Assembly (NCBI GenBank): GCA_017427415.1
Contig: JAFRSU010000084.1
Coordinates: forward strand, 49,021 to 113,020
Direction of reading: 5' to 3'
DNA from: Lachnospiraceae bacterium
GTDB lineage: Bacteria; Bacillota; Clostridia; Lachnospirales; Lachnospiraceae
DNA: 64,000 nt
The first letter of the stretch is position 1; the number at the start of each line of letters is the position of its first letter. This document shows, piece by piece, positions 53,229 through 61,545 of this stretch. The translations under genes and the position numbers were made by a program. The notes beneath the pieces were generated by a model, which saw only the letters and a program-made list of their open reading frames with translations, was not told the DNA's origin and did no database searches.

Positions 53229-54026
53229 ATGGGAGCAAATTACAAAAACTGGGTACCTAAAGGGATGATAGCCGGACTGGCAGCAGGCACCGCTGTACTG
53301 GCAGCGGGAACAGCGGCTACGCTTATCTTGGGAAGTAAATATGATATGAATACTACTGCTAAGACTATAATAGCAGGTATAGCAGGAGTGGGCGCGTTAG
53401 GATGCCTGAAGGCAACACAATGGAGCATCTCGGCATATAATACATTTTCATATAATGGAAAAAGAAAAATGTCCAAGCAGATAATAGATGGTACCGCTGA
53501 ATATGTGAAGCTGCCCGAAGGCGGTTTGGGTCTTGATGTAGGATGTGGCAGCGGAGCGCTGACCATAGCCTGTGCTAAAAGAAATCCTCAAGGTAAAATG
53601 ATAGGAATAGACCGTTGGGGCAGGGAATATAAATCCTTTAGCAAGCAGCTTTGTGAAGATAATGCTGCGGAAGAAGGTGTTGATAATGTTGAGTTCCGTC
53701 AGGGTGACGCATGTAAACTGGACTTCCCTGATGAATACTTTGATGCTGTAACAAGCAATTATGTATATCATAATATCACAGGAAAAAATAAACAGGATCT
53801 TTTAAAGGAAACACTTCGCGTGCTTAAAAAGGGCGGAACCTTTGCAATACATGACATAATGTCAAAGGGACGCTATGGTGACATGCAGAAATTTGTAAAT
53901 GAACTCTATGATGAAGGCTATGAAAAGGTGAGACTGATCGATACGACTGATGGAATGTTCATGTCTAAGGGTGAGTCGAGACGAATGATGCTTGGAGGTT
54001 CATCACTGCTTGTAGGTATCAAATAA
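53229..54026 (+). CDS. Membrane-anchored class I SAM methyltransferase
   Basis: 265 aa, RBS TGGAGG. Two N-terminal hydrophobic helices rich in Ala/Gly (about 10-34 and 43-60), then a soluble methyltransferase: GLDVGCGSGALTIA (about 99-112), GIDRW, DACKLDFPDEYFDAV, LRVLKKGGTFAIHD. UbiE/MenG-like class acting on a lipophilic or membrane-located substrate. The N-terminal anchor pairs it with the 4-TM protein encoded 27 nt upstream. Next gene 43 nt downstream is another methyltransferase. Confidence 0.82.
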   Translation: MGANYKNWVPKGMIAGLAAGTAVLAAGTAATLILGSKYDMNTTAKTIIAGIAGVGALGCLKATQWSISAYNTFSYNGKRKMSKQIIDGTAEYVKLPEGGLGLDVGCGSGALTIACAKRNPQGKMIGIDRWGREYKSFSKQLCEDNAAEEGVDNVEFRQGDACKLDFPDEYFDAVTSNYVYHNITGKNKQDLLKETLRVLKKGGTFAIHDIMSKGRYGDMQKFVNELYDEGYEKVRLIDTTDGMFMSKGESRRMMLGGSSLLVGIK

Positions 54027-54069
54027 AGAGAGATTGAAACTTAGCTTTATTGATCAGAAGGAGAGAAGC

Positions 54070-54693
54070 ATGGGATTATATAACGATTTTATAAACCAGA
54101 CAAGAAAACCTGAAGGATTCTTAGGTAAAATGATGGTAAACGGGATGAACAGCGGTCATGCAAAGATGGCTGACTGGGGGATATCGCATTTGACTTCGAT
54201 ATCGCCTAAAGAAATTGTAGAATTAGGATGCGGTGGCGGAAGAAATGCAGATGCCCTGCTAAAGAGGTTTATTGATGCTAATGTTACAGCAATAGACTAC
54301 TCCGAAGTATCTGTAGCAAAGGCTACCGCATATAATCAGGATAGTATCAAGGCTGGCAGATGTATAGTACAACAGGGAGATGTTTCTAATCTTAACCTGC
54401 CCGAAGAAAAGTTTGATCTGGCTACCGCCTTTGAGACTATATATTTCTGGCCGGGACTCGAGAAATGCTTTTCTCAGGTAGCAAAGGTACTTAAGCCCGG
54501 AGCTATGTTTATGATAGTTAATGAATCAGATGGTACCGATGAAACCAGTCTCAAATTTGAAAAGAAAATTGACGGTATGAAGTGTTACACCATAGCCGAG
54601 ATAACGGCAGCACTACGCAATGCAGGTTTCTCAAAGGTAAAATCCGATCATCATGAATCAAAACCGTGGATAACCGTTCTGGCTAAAAAATAA
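54070..54693 (+). CDS. Class I SAM methyltransferase
   Basis: 207 aa from ATG 54070 (AAGGAGAG 4-11 nt upstream; the ORF is open earlier from 54034). Motif I VELGCGGGRNADAL (about 61-74), DYSE, GDVSNLNLPEEKFDLA, VLKPGAMFMIVNE: a standard small-molecule methyltransferase, soluble, similar to SmtA/Tam-type proteins. Third gene of the box T operon; ends at a strong terminator. Confidence 0.85.
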   Translation: MGLYNDFINQTRKPEGFLGKMMVNGMNSGHAKMADWGISHLTSISPKEIVELGCGGGRNADALLKRFIDANVTAIDYSEVSVAKATAYNQDSIKAGRCIVQQGDVSNLNLPEEKFDLATAFETIYFWPGLEKCFSQVAKVLKPGAMFMIVNESDGTDETSLKFEKKIDGMKCYTIAEITAALRNAGFSKVKSDHHESKPWITVLAKK

Positions 54694-54723
54694 TGAAATA
54701 ATAATATCTTACGTCGATCATGA

Positions 54724-54766
54724 CAGCTTACCATACTCTTTGTGGTATGGTAAGCTGTTTATTTTT
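54724..54766 (+). terminator. Terminator of the 4-TM/methyltransferase operon
   Basis: CAGCTTACCATAC (about 54724-54736) pairs with GTATGGTAAGCTG (about 54745-54757), then TTTATTTTTT. Confidence 0.9.
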
Positions 54767-54776
54767 TAATTAGTGG

Positions 54777-54836
54777 TTGACAAATAAAACGGTAAGTGCT
54801 ATATTACATTATGCGACCATAATTTAAATAGTAGTC
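54777..54836 (+). promoter_or_regulatory. tetR promoter with weak metal box V and a TetR operator
   Basis: TTGACA (54777-54782), 17 nt, TATATT (54800-54805). GTAA-GTGCTATA-TTAC (54792-54807) fits the box only in its outer symmetry. Downstream an inverted repeat GCGAC (about 54813) and GTCGC (about 54834) is a likely TetR operator. Confidence 0.5.
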
Positions 54837-54872
54837 GCTATAAAAATATAAAATGTTCGTAAAGGAGAAGAT

Positions 54873-55469
54873 ATGTCACCCAAACTGTTTTCGTTGACAG
54901 AAAAAGAAAAACTAAAAGAGAAGATGTTTCTGGCCGGTCCGGCACTCTTGAAAGAATATGGCATGACACATATGTCTGTTGAGAAGATAACTGCGGCTGC
55001 AGGTATCGGTAAAAGTACATTCTATAATTTCTTTCTGTCAAAAGAGGATTATGTGATACAGCTTATTGAGTTTAACCGTATTCGATTTTGGAAGGCTGTA
55101 AAAGAAATGCTTGGAGAACGTGAAAAACTTACAGTAGAAGAGAGCAAGCAGGTACTTATTGCCATAATAAACAATCAGGACAGTGTATACCAGTATCTGA
55201 CACCGGAAGATGAAAAGAAACTCTCGGAGGTTATGCCGGATAAGAACAAACTGGATCTGAATGAAGAAAGCGAAACTCTTAATCGTTTATTTTCGATGTT
55301 TGAAAATGTACGTGAGGATGTGGATGCGGCAGTTGTTTCAAATATGCTTAAAATCCTTGCGCTTGTGGCCGAGAGCCGTCAGATACTCCACGAGAGCGGG
55401 TATGAGCGTACTCAGGAGAAATTGTTTGAGGTTCTGTTTGACAGTATATTTGAGAAACGGAAGGCTTGA
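54873..55469 (+). CDS. TetR-family regulator of ABC pair 2
   Basis: 198 aa, RBS AAGGAG. HTH at about 25-72 (MSVEKITAAAGIGKSTFYNFFLSKEDYV); helical C-terminal domain. First gene of an operon with two ABC half-transporters (33 nt to the first). Presumed autorepressor released by the transported compound. Confidence 0.85.
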   Translation: MSPKLFSLTEKEKLKEKMFLAGPALLKEYGMTHMSVEKITAAAGIGKSTFYNFFLSKEDYVIQLIEFNRIRFWKAVKEMLGEREKLTVEESKQVLIAIINNQDSVYQYLTPEDEKKLSEVMPDKNKLDLNEESETLNRLFSMFENVREDVDAAVVSNMLKILALVAESRQILHESGYERTQEKLFEVLFDSIFEKRKA

Positions 55470-55502
55470 TGGAAAAAATATACAGATAGGAAGGTGGTTA
55501 CA

Positions 55503-57299
55503 TTGGAAGAACAGAAAAGGAAAGCGAGGAAAAAAGAGGGTGTAGCGAGACTTATGGAACTGGCGGGCACCAAAAAAGGCGGACTTACTGCGGCCTGTAT
55601 ACTTTCGGTAATGTCCAGCGTATTTAAGATAGTCCCGTTTTTTACCATATATCTTATACTTGAAAAACTAATCAATTGTTATTCTTCAGATGAAGCATTC
55701 ACGTTTGACAGTGTATGTGTTCCGGTAATAATAACAGCTGCGAGCGCAGTACTGTATGGTGTATGTGCATACGCTTCAGCGATGCTGGCACACGGCGCGG
55801 CATTTGATATACTCTATGAACTGAGGATGAAGCTCATGGAGAAGATGGGGAAGATATCATCGGGTTATTACACAGCCAATACCCAGGGCAGTATAAAGAA
55901 ACTGCTGCTTGAGGATGTGGAACAGATAGAGATATTCATAGCACATAGCATGTGCGAGGTGGCGGCAGCCATAGCTACACCGCTATTTACTATAATATTG
56001 CTGTTTATAACTGATTGGAGACTTACATTGGTATCACTTGTACCGATCATTATCTCATTCGTGATACTGGCGATGGCGCTCAAAAAGCCTGATGGTGCGA
56101 AATATCAGAAAAATATGGCCGACTGTAAAGCTAAAATGGAAGGTACCATCATAGAGTATATTCACGGCATGAGTGTCATAAAGATATTTGGTGGTACTAA
56201 GAATGCATTTAAGCGTTTTAAAACTGATATGAATGCATTTACAAAGTCAGTTCATGATACGGCTTATTATAATGCGAATGGGATGGGGTTATATTATGCA
56301 TTCTTTGGTGCACAGATATTGTTTCTGCTCCCTGCAGCGATAATCATGCTGAACAGTGCGTCAAATTATACAGAGGTATTGCCGAAAATATTATTTTTCC
56401 TGGTAGTATGCGCAGGACTTAAAGAACCGCTTGAAAACATGATGAATGTGTCGATAGACAGTACGAAGATAAATGTAGGTCTTAAACGCATAGACGATCT
56501 GCTTGCTGAACCTGAGATAAAGCTTATAGGAGAAGGTAAGAAGTTAGAAAAATTTGATATTGAATTTGATGGAGTGTCGTTTGCTTATCCGGGCAGCGGC
56601 ATTAAAGTTTGTGATAAGGTTAGCTTCTGCTTACCACAGGGAAGCTGCAATGCGCTCGTTGGTCCGTCAGGTGGCGGAAAGACTACCATTACTCAATTAT
56701 TGATGCATTTTTATGAGATAGATGAAGGCTCGATAAAGATAGGCGGGACAGATATCAGAGAGGTCACACATGCTGAGCTTGTAAATAATATATCGTATGT
56801 TTTCCAGGATTCATTTATCTTTGATGATACGATAGAAAATAACATACGCATGGGAAATGAGAAGGCTTCATTTGAAGATGTAAGAGCAGCAGCCAAGGCC
56901 GCGAATATAGCTGAAACAATAGAGGCGCTCCCTTTAGAATATAAAACGGTTGTAACAGACAGCACAGGGCTTTCGGGCGGAGAAAAACAGCGTATTGCTA
57001 TAGCCAGAGCGATACTTAAAAATGCTCCAATCGTAGTACTCGATGAGGCTACAGCCTATGCAGACGCGGAAAACGAAGCGAAAATCCAGGATGCATTTTC
57101 CAAACTTTCAAAAGGTAAGACTGTCATAATGATAGCTCATAGGCTTAAAACCATACAAAACGCCGATAATATCCTTGTAATGAATGCCGGAAGACTTGAA
57201 GCAATCGGAAAACATGAGGAACTAATGGAAAACTGTGAATTATACCGTAATATGGTAAACACCAATGACAGACGTGACAACTGGATCATGAGGAATTAA
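55503..57299 (+). CDS. ABC half-transporter, IrtAB/YbtPQ-like, pair 2 subunit 1
   Basis: 598 aa from TTG 55503, best placed behind AGGAAGGTGG; a GTG at 55494 lies within that RBS. Six-helix domain (about 30-325) and NBD with Walker A GPSGGGKTT, signature LSGGEKQR, IVVLDEAT, IAHR. Paired with 57460-59229. The stop codon overlaps the start of a repeat element that fills the gap to the next gene. Function as for pair 1: import of a metallophore or drug export. Confidence 0.85.
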   Translation: MEEQKRKARKKEGVARLMELAGTKKGGLTAACILSVMSSVFKIVPFFTIYLILEKLINCYSSDEAFTFDSVCVPVIITAASAVLYGVCAYASAMLAHGAAFDILYELRMKLMEKMGKISSGYYTANTQGSIKKLLLEDVEQIEIFIAHSMCEVAAAIATPLFTIILLFITDWRLTLVSLVPIIISFVILAMALKKPDGAKYQKNMADCKAKMEGTIIEYIHGMSVIKIFGGTKNAFKRFKTDMNAFTKSVHDTAYYNANGMGLYYAFFGAQILFLLPAAIIMLNSASNYTEVLPKILFFLVVCAGLKEPLENMMNVSIDSTKINVGLKRIDDLLAEPEIKLIGEGKKLEKFDIEFDGVSFAYPGSGIKVCDKVSFCLPQGSCNALVGPSGGGKTTITQLLMHFYEIDEGSIKIGGTDIREVTHAELVNNISYVFQDSFIFDDTIENNIRMGNEKASFEDVRAAAKAANIAETIEALPLEYKTVVTDSTGLSGGEKQRIAIARAILKNAPIVVLDEATAYADAENEAKIQDAFSKLSKGKTVIMIAHRLKTIQNADNILVMNAGRLEAIGKHEELMENCELYRNMVNTNDRRDNWIMRN

Positions 57300-57419
57300 G
57301 GCTTCCCATTGAGGAGAATATATCGCAATACGAAGTGTTGGAGTCGAACGCTAAAGCATTCGACGTACGATGCCCTCCCTGGCGAAGGGAAGCTGTCAGC
57401 GTAGCTGACTGATGAGGTG
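57298..57419. repeat. 122-nt interspersed palindromic element, copy 1
   Basis: Starts AAGGCTTCCC and ends GATGAGGTG. Contains GTCGAA/TTCGAC arms in the middle and a GTCAGC/GCTGAC hairpin near the end. About 90% identical to 60028-60148. It separates two ABC genes of one operon and would form several hairpins in the mRNA. Confidence 0.9.
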
Positions 57420-57459
57420 TTACCAGAAGTGGTTTGGTGATCGAAAGGAAAGAATAAAT

Positions 57460-59229
57460 ATGTCAAAAAAAGAAAAATTCAAAAGGTGGAGAGATATAGT
57501 CACCTACGGTGACAGCAGAAAATATGTCAAATTTATAGCATGGCTGTTTTTTGACAGTTTTATAGCGTCTATTCCCTCAAGTATATTGATGATAGCGGTA
57601 TATTATTTCCTTGCCCCTGTACTTGATGATTCTTTAGCATATGAGCAGAAACCTTTTTGGATATTGGTGGGTATACTTGCCGTTCAGACAGTTTTGTATG
57701 CTATAGTGAGGAGAAAAAGTTATCTTGATATCTGTGTGGGACATGTATCGGCTCAACAGGAAGAAAAACTTCGTTTGGGAGACAAACTTAAAACCTTACC
57801 GATGGGTTTCTTTGCAACTCATGATGCAGGTGAGCTTTCGACATTGCTTATGCGAAATTATGAGGAGATAGAGAACCTGTCTTCAAGCATAGTGGCAAAC
57901 GGGACTGTAATAGTTATAAGGCTTATTATAGCACTTGTGATTTTGAGTGTTTTCAACGTTAAGATGATGTTAGCTATGTTTATAGTGATACCGCTTGCCA
58001 TACCTTTTGCAATCATGAGTTATAAGCGGGTGGCACATACAAGTGCAGAACTGATAGCCATACAACAGCAGACTGCCGCAGAAACAATAGAGTATGCAGG
58101 GGGCATTACCACTCTGCAGGCCTATAATCGTGCAGGCAGTGCATTTGAAGGTTTGAAACAAAGTTTCGCAAAGCTCCGTGATGACTCTAAACGCCAGGAA
58201 AAAGCCGGTGGAGCGGTATCTATGTACGGCAGGGCGATACTTTTCTTAGGGATAAGTATTGTTATGGGTTTAGGAGCATATTTACTTTCTATAGATGAGA
58301 TAAGCCCGTTCTTCTATATTATGTGCTTGCTCGCAGCATTACAGGTCTATGAGCCGATAATGCAGCTTTTTGTATTTGTAATAAGTATGGCTAGGATGAA
58401 CCAATGCGTGGAAAAGCTGGCACGACTTAAAGAAGAAAAGGAACTTGCTGTTACAGAACCGTCTAAGACTACGGACAGAAGTGATATCTCATTTAAAAAT
58501 GTTCATTTTTCATATGGTGCAGAAGAAGTCATTAAGGGCGTTAGTTTTAATATCCCGGAGCGAAAGTTTGTAGCATTAGTTGGTTCGTCAGGCTCAGGAA
58601 AGACCACCATAGCCAGACTCCTTGCCAGATTCTGGGATATACAGCAGGGAGAGATATGTATAGGCGGCGTACCTATAACATCTATGACACAGGAACATCT
58701 GCTCTCAAAAATAAGCATGGTATTTCAGGATGTATACCTGTTTAAGGATACTATAGCTGAAAACATCCGTATCGGAAAGCCGGATGCAACGGAGGATGAA
58801 ATATACGAAGCTGCAAAAGCCGCAGCCTGTCATGAGTTTATAATGTCATTGCCTGATGGCTATAATACCATGGTGGGAGAAGGTGGTTCAACGCTGTCAG
58901 GAGGAGAGAAACAAAGGATATCGATAGCAAGAGCTATACTTTCTGATGCTCCGATCGTATTCCTGGATGAAGCTACCGCCAGTCTGGATCCTGAAAATGA
59001 GTTGCTGATACAACAGGCTATAGATGAACTGGTAAAGAATAAAACAGTCCTCGTAATAGCGCATCGACTGCAGTCGGTAATGAATGCCAATGATATAATA
59101 GTACTTGATAAAGGCAGGATAGTTGAAGAGGGAACACATAAAGAACTTCTTGATATGAATGGAAGGTACGCGGAGCTATGGAAAGAACAGCAAACTGCAG
59201 GAAAGTGGAAACTTTTAGAAGCGAATTGA
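57460..59229 (+). CDS. ABC half-transporter, IrtAB/YbtPQ-like, pair 2 subunit 2
   Basis: 589 aa from ATG 57460 (AAAGGAAAG upstream); the longer reading from 57412 begins inside the repeat. Six-helix domain and NBD with Walker A GSSGSGKTT, LSGGEKQR, IVFLDEAT, IAHR. Completes a heterodimer with 55503-57299. Most similar in its NBD loops to subunit 2 of pair 1 (ARFWDIQ against ARFWDVQ), so the two pairs are paralogous. Confidence 0.86.
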   Translation: MSKKEKFKRWRDIVTYGDSRKYVKFIAWLFFDSFIASIPSSILMIAVYYFLAPVLDDSLAYEQKPFWILVGILAVQTVLYAIVRRKSYLDICVGHVSAQQEEKLRLGDKLKTLPMGFFATHDAGELSTLLMRNYEEIENLSSSIVANGTVIVIRLIIALVILSVFNVKMMLAMFIVIPLAIPFAIMSYKRVAHTSAELIAIQQQTAAETIEYAGGITTLQAYNRAGSAFEGLKQSFAKLRDDSKRQEKAGGAVSMYGRAILFLGISIVMGLGAYLLSIDEISPFFYIMCLLAALQVYEPIMQLFVFVISMARMNQCVEKLARLKEEKELAVTEPSKTTDRSDISFKNVHFSYGAEEVIKGVSFNIPERKFVALVGSSGSGKTTIARLLARFWDIQQGEICIGGVPITSMTQEHLLSKISMVFQDVYLFKDTIAENIRIGKPDATEDEIYEAAKAAACHEFIMSLPDGYNTMVGEGGSTLSGGEKQRISIARAILSDAPIVFLDEATASLDPENELLIQQAIDELVKNKTVLVIAHRLQSVMNANDIIVLDKGRIVEEGTHKELLDMNGRYAELWKEQQTAGKWKLLEAN

Positions 59230-59280
59230 TGAATGCTTAAGCATAGTTATGCAGTGAATACAAAAAAATAAAAATAGTAC

Positions 59281-59336
59281 TTGACAGGCTATGAACATCG
59301 TGATAATATGTTCATAGCCTGTTAGCGTTTGCTAAC
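59281..59336 (+). promoter_or_regulatory. tetR-MATE promoter, TetR operator and metal-regulon box U
   Basis: TTGACA (59281-59286); -10 TAATAT/GATAAT near 59302-59309. The perfect 13-bp inverted repeat AGGCTATGAACAT (59286-59298) and ATGTTCATAGCCT (59308-59320) covers the promoter as a TetR operator. Box U, GTTAGC-GTTT-GCTAAC, is adjacent at 59321-59336. Confidence 0.82.
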
Positions 59337-59387
59337 AGAAACTGAGAATGAAAACAAACCGGTTATTTGAAGGATTGGGTGAAAAAG

Positions 59388-59996
59388 ATGGGTAAAGCAT
59401 TTACAGAAAATGAAAAAATAGAAGTGCAGGAAAAATTAAGAAGAACAGGATTAAGGCTGCTTGCAGAAGAAGGAATACGAAGAGTATCCATTAGGGAACT
59501 GACTAAGGAAGCCGGTATAGCGCAGGGGGGGTTTTATACCTTTTATAAGGATAAGGACGATTTTATCATGGATCTGATGTGCCTGAGAGTTAGGGAAAAA
59601 ACGGATATCATGTATCAGGAAAGGGAGAAGACCCTTGAAGATCCTAAAGATTTTATAGCACAGGTTTTCTACAAGGAAGGTATGCATCTTAAAAAGAACA
59701 TGGCATTTAAGAACTCCGAAAGTGATACTATTTCTTTCTGGCAAAATTCATCACGCAATGGGAATCATATGATAGGCGAAACATATCTTGCTTTCTTAAA
59801 AAACATGATCTCATACTGGGAAGAGAATGGGTACAGGATAGAATGCGATGCGGAAGGCCTTTTAAATGCAGGTGCTGCAGCGGGATTACTGTTTTCAAAT
59901 GCCGATATGCTTGAGGAAAAGTATTTTGAGGAGATATATAAGGTGTTTTGTGAAGCAGAGGTATCAAGATTTTTCAAGGCTGTTAGATTTAATTAA
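59388..59996 (+). CDS. TetR-family regulator of MATE/phosphotransferase operon
   Basis: 202 aa from ATG 59388; a TTG at 59367 and GTG at 59379 are possible alternatives because AAGGA lies at 59370. HTH at about 28-72 (VSIRELTKEAGIAQGGFYTFYKDKDDFI), C-terminal TetR_C domain. Its operator and a metal box share the promoter, so expression needs both metal limitation and an inducer. Confidence 0.84.
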   Translation: MGKAFTENEKIEVQEKLRRTGLRLLAEEGIRRVSIRELTKEAGIAQGGFYTFYKDKDDFIMDLMCLRVREKTDIMYQEREKTLEDPKDFIAQVFYKEGMHLKKNMAFKNSESDTISFWQNSSRNGNHMIGETYLAFLKNMISYWEENGYRIECDAEGLLNAGAAAGLLFSNADMLEEKYFEEIYKVFCEAEVSRFFKAVRFN

Positions 59997-60027
59997 TCAC
60001 AGAACCACCTCCTGTTTTTGTTGAGTT

Positions 60028-60148
60028 AAGGCTTCCCCTTGAGGGGATATATCGACATACGAAGTGATGGAGTCGAACGCTAAAGCATTCGACGTACGAT
60101 GCCCTCCCTGGCGAAGGGAAGCTGTCAGCGTAGCTGACTGATGAGGTG
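60028..60148. repeat. 121-nt interspersed palindromic element, copy 2
   Basis: Same element as 57298-57419, better preserved at the left end (CTTCCCCTTGAGGGG). Its right end, TGATGAGGTG, supplies the only Shine-Dalgarno-like sequence for the MATE gene starting at 60154. Confidence 0.9.
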
Positions 60149-60153
60149 AAATT

Positions 60154-61545
60154 ATGGGAAAAACAGATGAGAACAAACGTGAGCAAAGGTACAAACTGTT
60201 GACTACAGGTAATCTTTATCCTTTGCTTATAAAAATGGCTATCCCATCTATGATAGGTATGATAGTAAGTACAGTATACAATATGACAGATACCTATTGG
60301 GTGGCAAAACTTGATGATGCTGCACTTACCGCATCGGTTGGAGTGGTATTTACCTTTGTATCAGTGATACAGGCCATAGGTTTTTGGTTTGGGTACGGAT
60401 CCGGTAACTATATATCCAGGATGCTTGGAAAAAAAGACAACGAAAAGGCTGAAAAAATGGCTGCTGTAGGAGTATGTTTAGCTATTATTACAGGCATAAT
60501 ATTTCTGCTGATCGGTCTGATTTTGATTAAGCCGCTTTCAGCTTTGCTGGGTGCGGGAAACGATGAAGTACTTTTGGATGCTACTATTAAATATCTGAGG
60601 ATTACCATTTTCAGTGTTCCGTTTATGCTGGTGTCTAATGTTTTGTACAATCAGCTGAGATTGTCAGGCGGGGCAGGCAGCAGTATGATCGGCTTACTAC
60701 TGGGTATGGGAGTAAATATGATCCTGGATCCCTTGTTTATCCTTAGCTTTAATATGGGGATAGAAGGTGCCGCTTATGCCAGCCTTATAGGACAAGTGAT
60801 CGGAGTAGCAGTTCTCTTTTATGGGACATATAAACCAGGTAATGTTAAGGTTGATTTAAGAAAAGCAAAGCCGGATCTGTTTCATATAAAGGAGATATTG
60901 GCCGGAGGAGCTCCTAATTTCTGCAGGCAGGGTATAAGCAGTATATCTTCTGTTGTGCTGAATAATGTAGCGGGAGGGTTTAGTGTAAATGCATTGGCAG
61001 CCATAACTATTGCAACCAGAGTTTTGTATATAGCTTATGCACTGGTCATCGGTTTTGGGCAGGGATTTCAGCCGGTATGTGCCATGAACTATGGAGCTAA
61101 AAACTATGACAGGATAAAAAAAGCGTTTAAACTGACACTTATCACCGTAACAGGTTTTCTGGTAATTTCAACTTTTGTTTTAATTTTATTGAAAACGAGT
61201 CTGATCGGGGCGTTTACCAATGAGGACGAGGTTGCGCTGCTGGCAGGAAACATGCTTGAAAAATGGTGCGTGATTCTGCCGTTTATGGGTTATTATATCC
61301 TTATAGGCATGTTGCTGCAAAATATCGGAAGATTTGCGATGGCTACTTCGGTAACTACTTTGGAAAACGGATTCTGTCTTATCCCGGTACTGTTAATATG
61401 CGGTCTTGTTATGGGAGAAGATGGTCTGTTATGGTTTAAGCCTATAGCCAGCGGAATATCTCTGATTATATCAATATTTATCGGGACATATGCATGGAGA
61501 AAATATCTAGGAGGCGAGAAAAATGCAGTATGTAATACCATTTGA
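60154..61545 (+). CDS. MATE-family multidrug efflux protein
   Basis: 463 aa, twelve membrane helices. Begins LLTTGNLYPLLIKMAIPSMIGMIVSTVYNMTDTYWVAKL, cut here as NLYPLLIKMAIPSMIG and YNMTDTYWVAKL, the typical NorM/DinF-like N-terminus; internal symmetry visible (second half ITIATRVLYIAYALVIGFGQGFQPV). Na+- or H+-driven export of cationic drugs. Its start is served by the repeat upstream. Overlaps the next gene by 23 nt. Confidence 0.9.
   Translation: MGKTDENKREQRYKLLTTGNLYPLLIKMAIPSMIGMIVSTVYNMTDTYWVAKLDDAALTASVGVVFTFVSVIQAIGFWFGYGSGNYISRMLGKKDNEKAEKMAAVGVCLAIITGIIFLLIGLILIKPLSALLGAGNDEVLLDATIKYLRITIFSVPFMLVSNVLYNQLRLSGGAGSSMIGLLLGMGVNMILDPLFILSFNMGIEGAAYASLIGQVIGVAVLFYGTYKPGNVKVDLRKAKPDLFHIKEILAGGAPNFCRQGISSISSVVLNNVAGGFSVNALAAITIATRVLYIAYALVIGFGQGFQPVCAMNYGAKNYDRIKKAFKLTLITVTGFLVISTFVLILLKTSLIGAFTNEDEVALLAGNMLEKWCVILPFMGYYILIGMLLQNIGRFAMATSVTTLENGFCLIPVLLICGLVMGEDGLLWFKPIASGISLIISIFIGTYAWRKYLGGEKNAVCNTI

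Noticed and set aside
57298..60148. The 121-nt element as a transposon or attachment site
   Set aside because: No transposase, no target duplication visible, and its ends are not simple inverted repeats; more like a nonautonomous interspersed palindrome.
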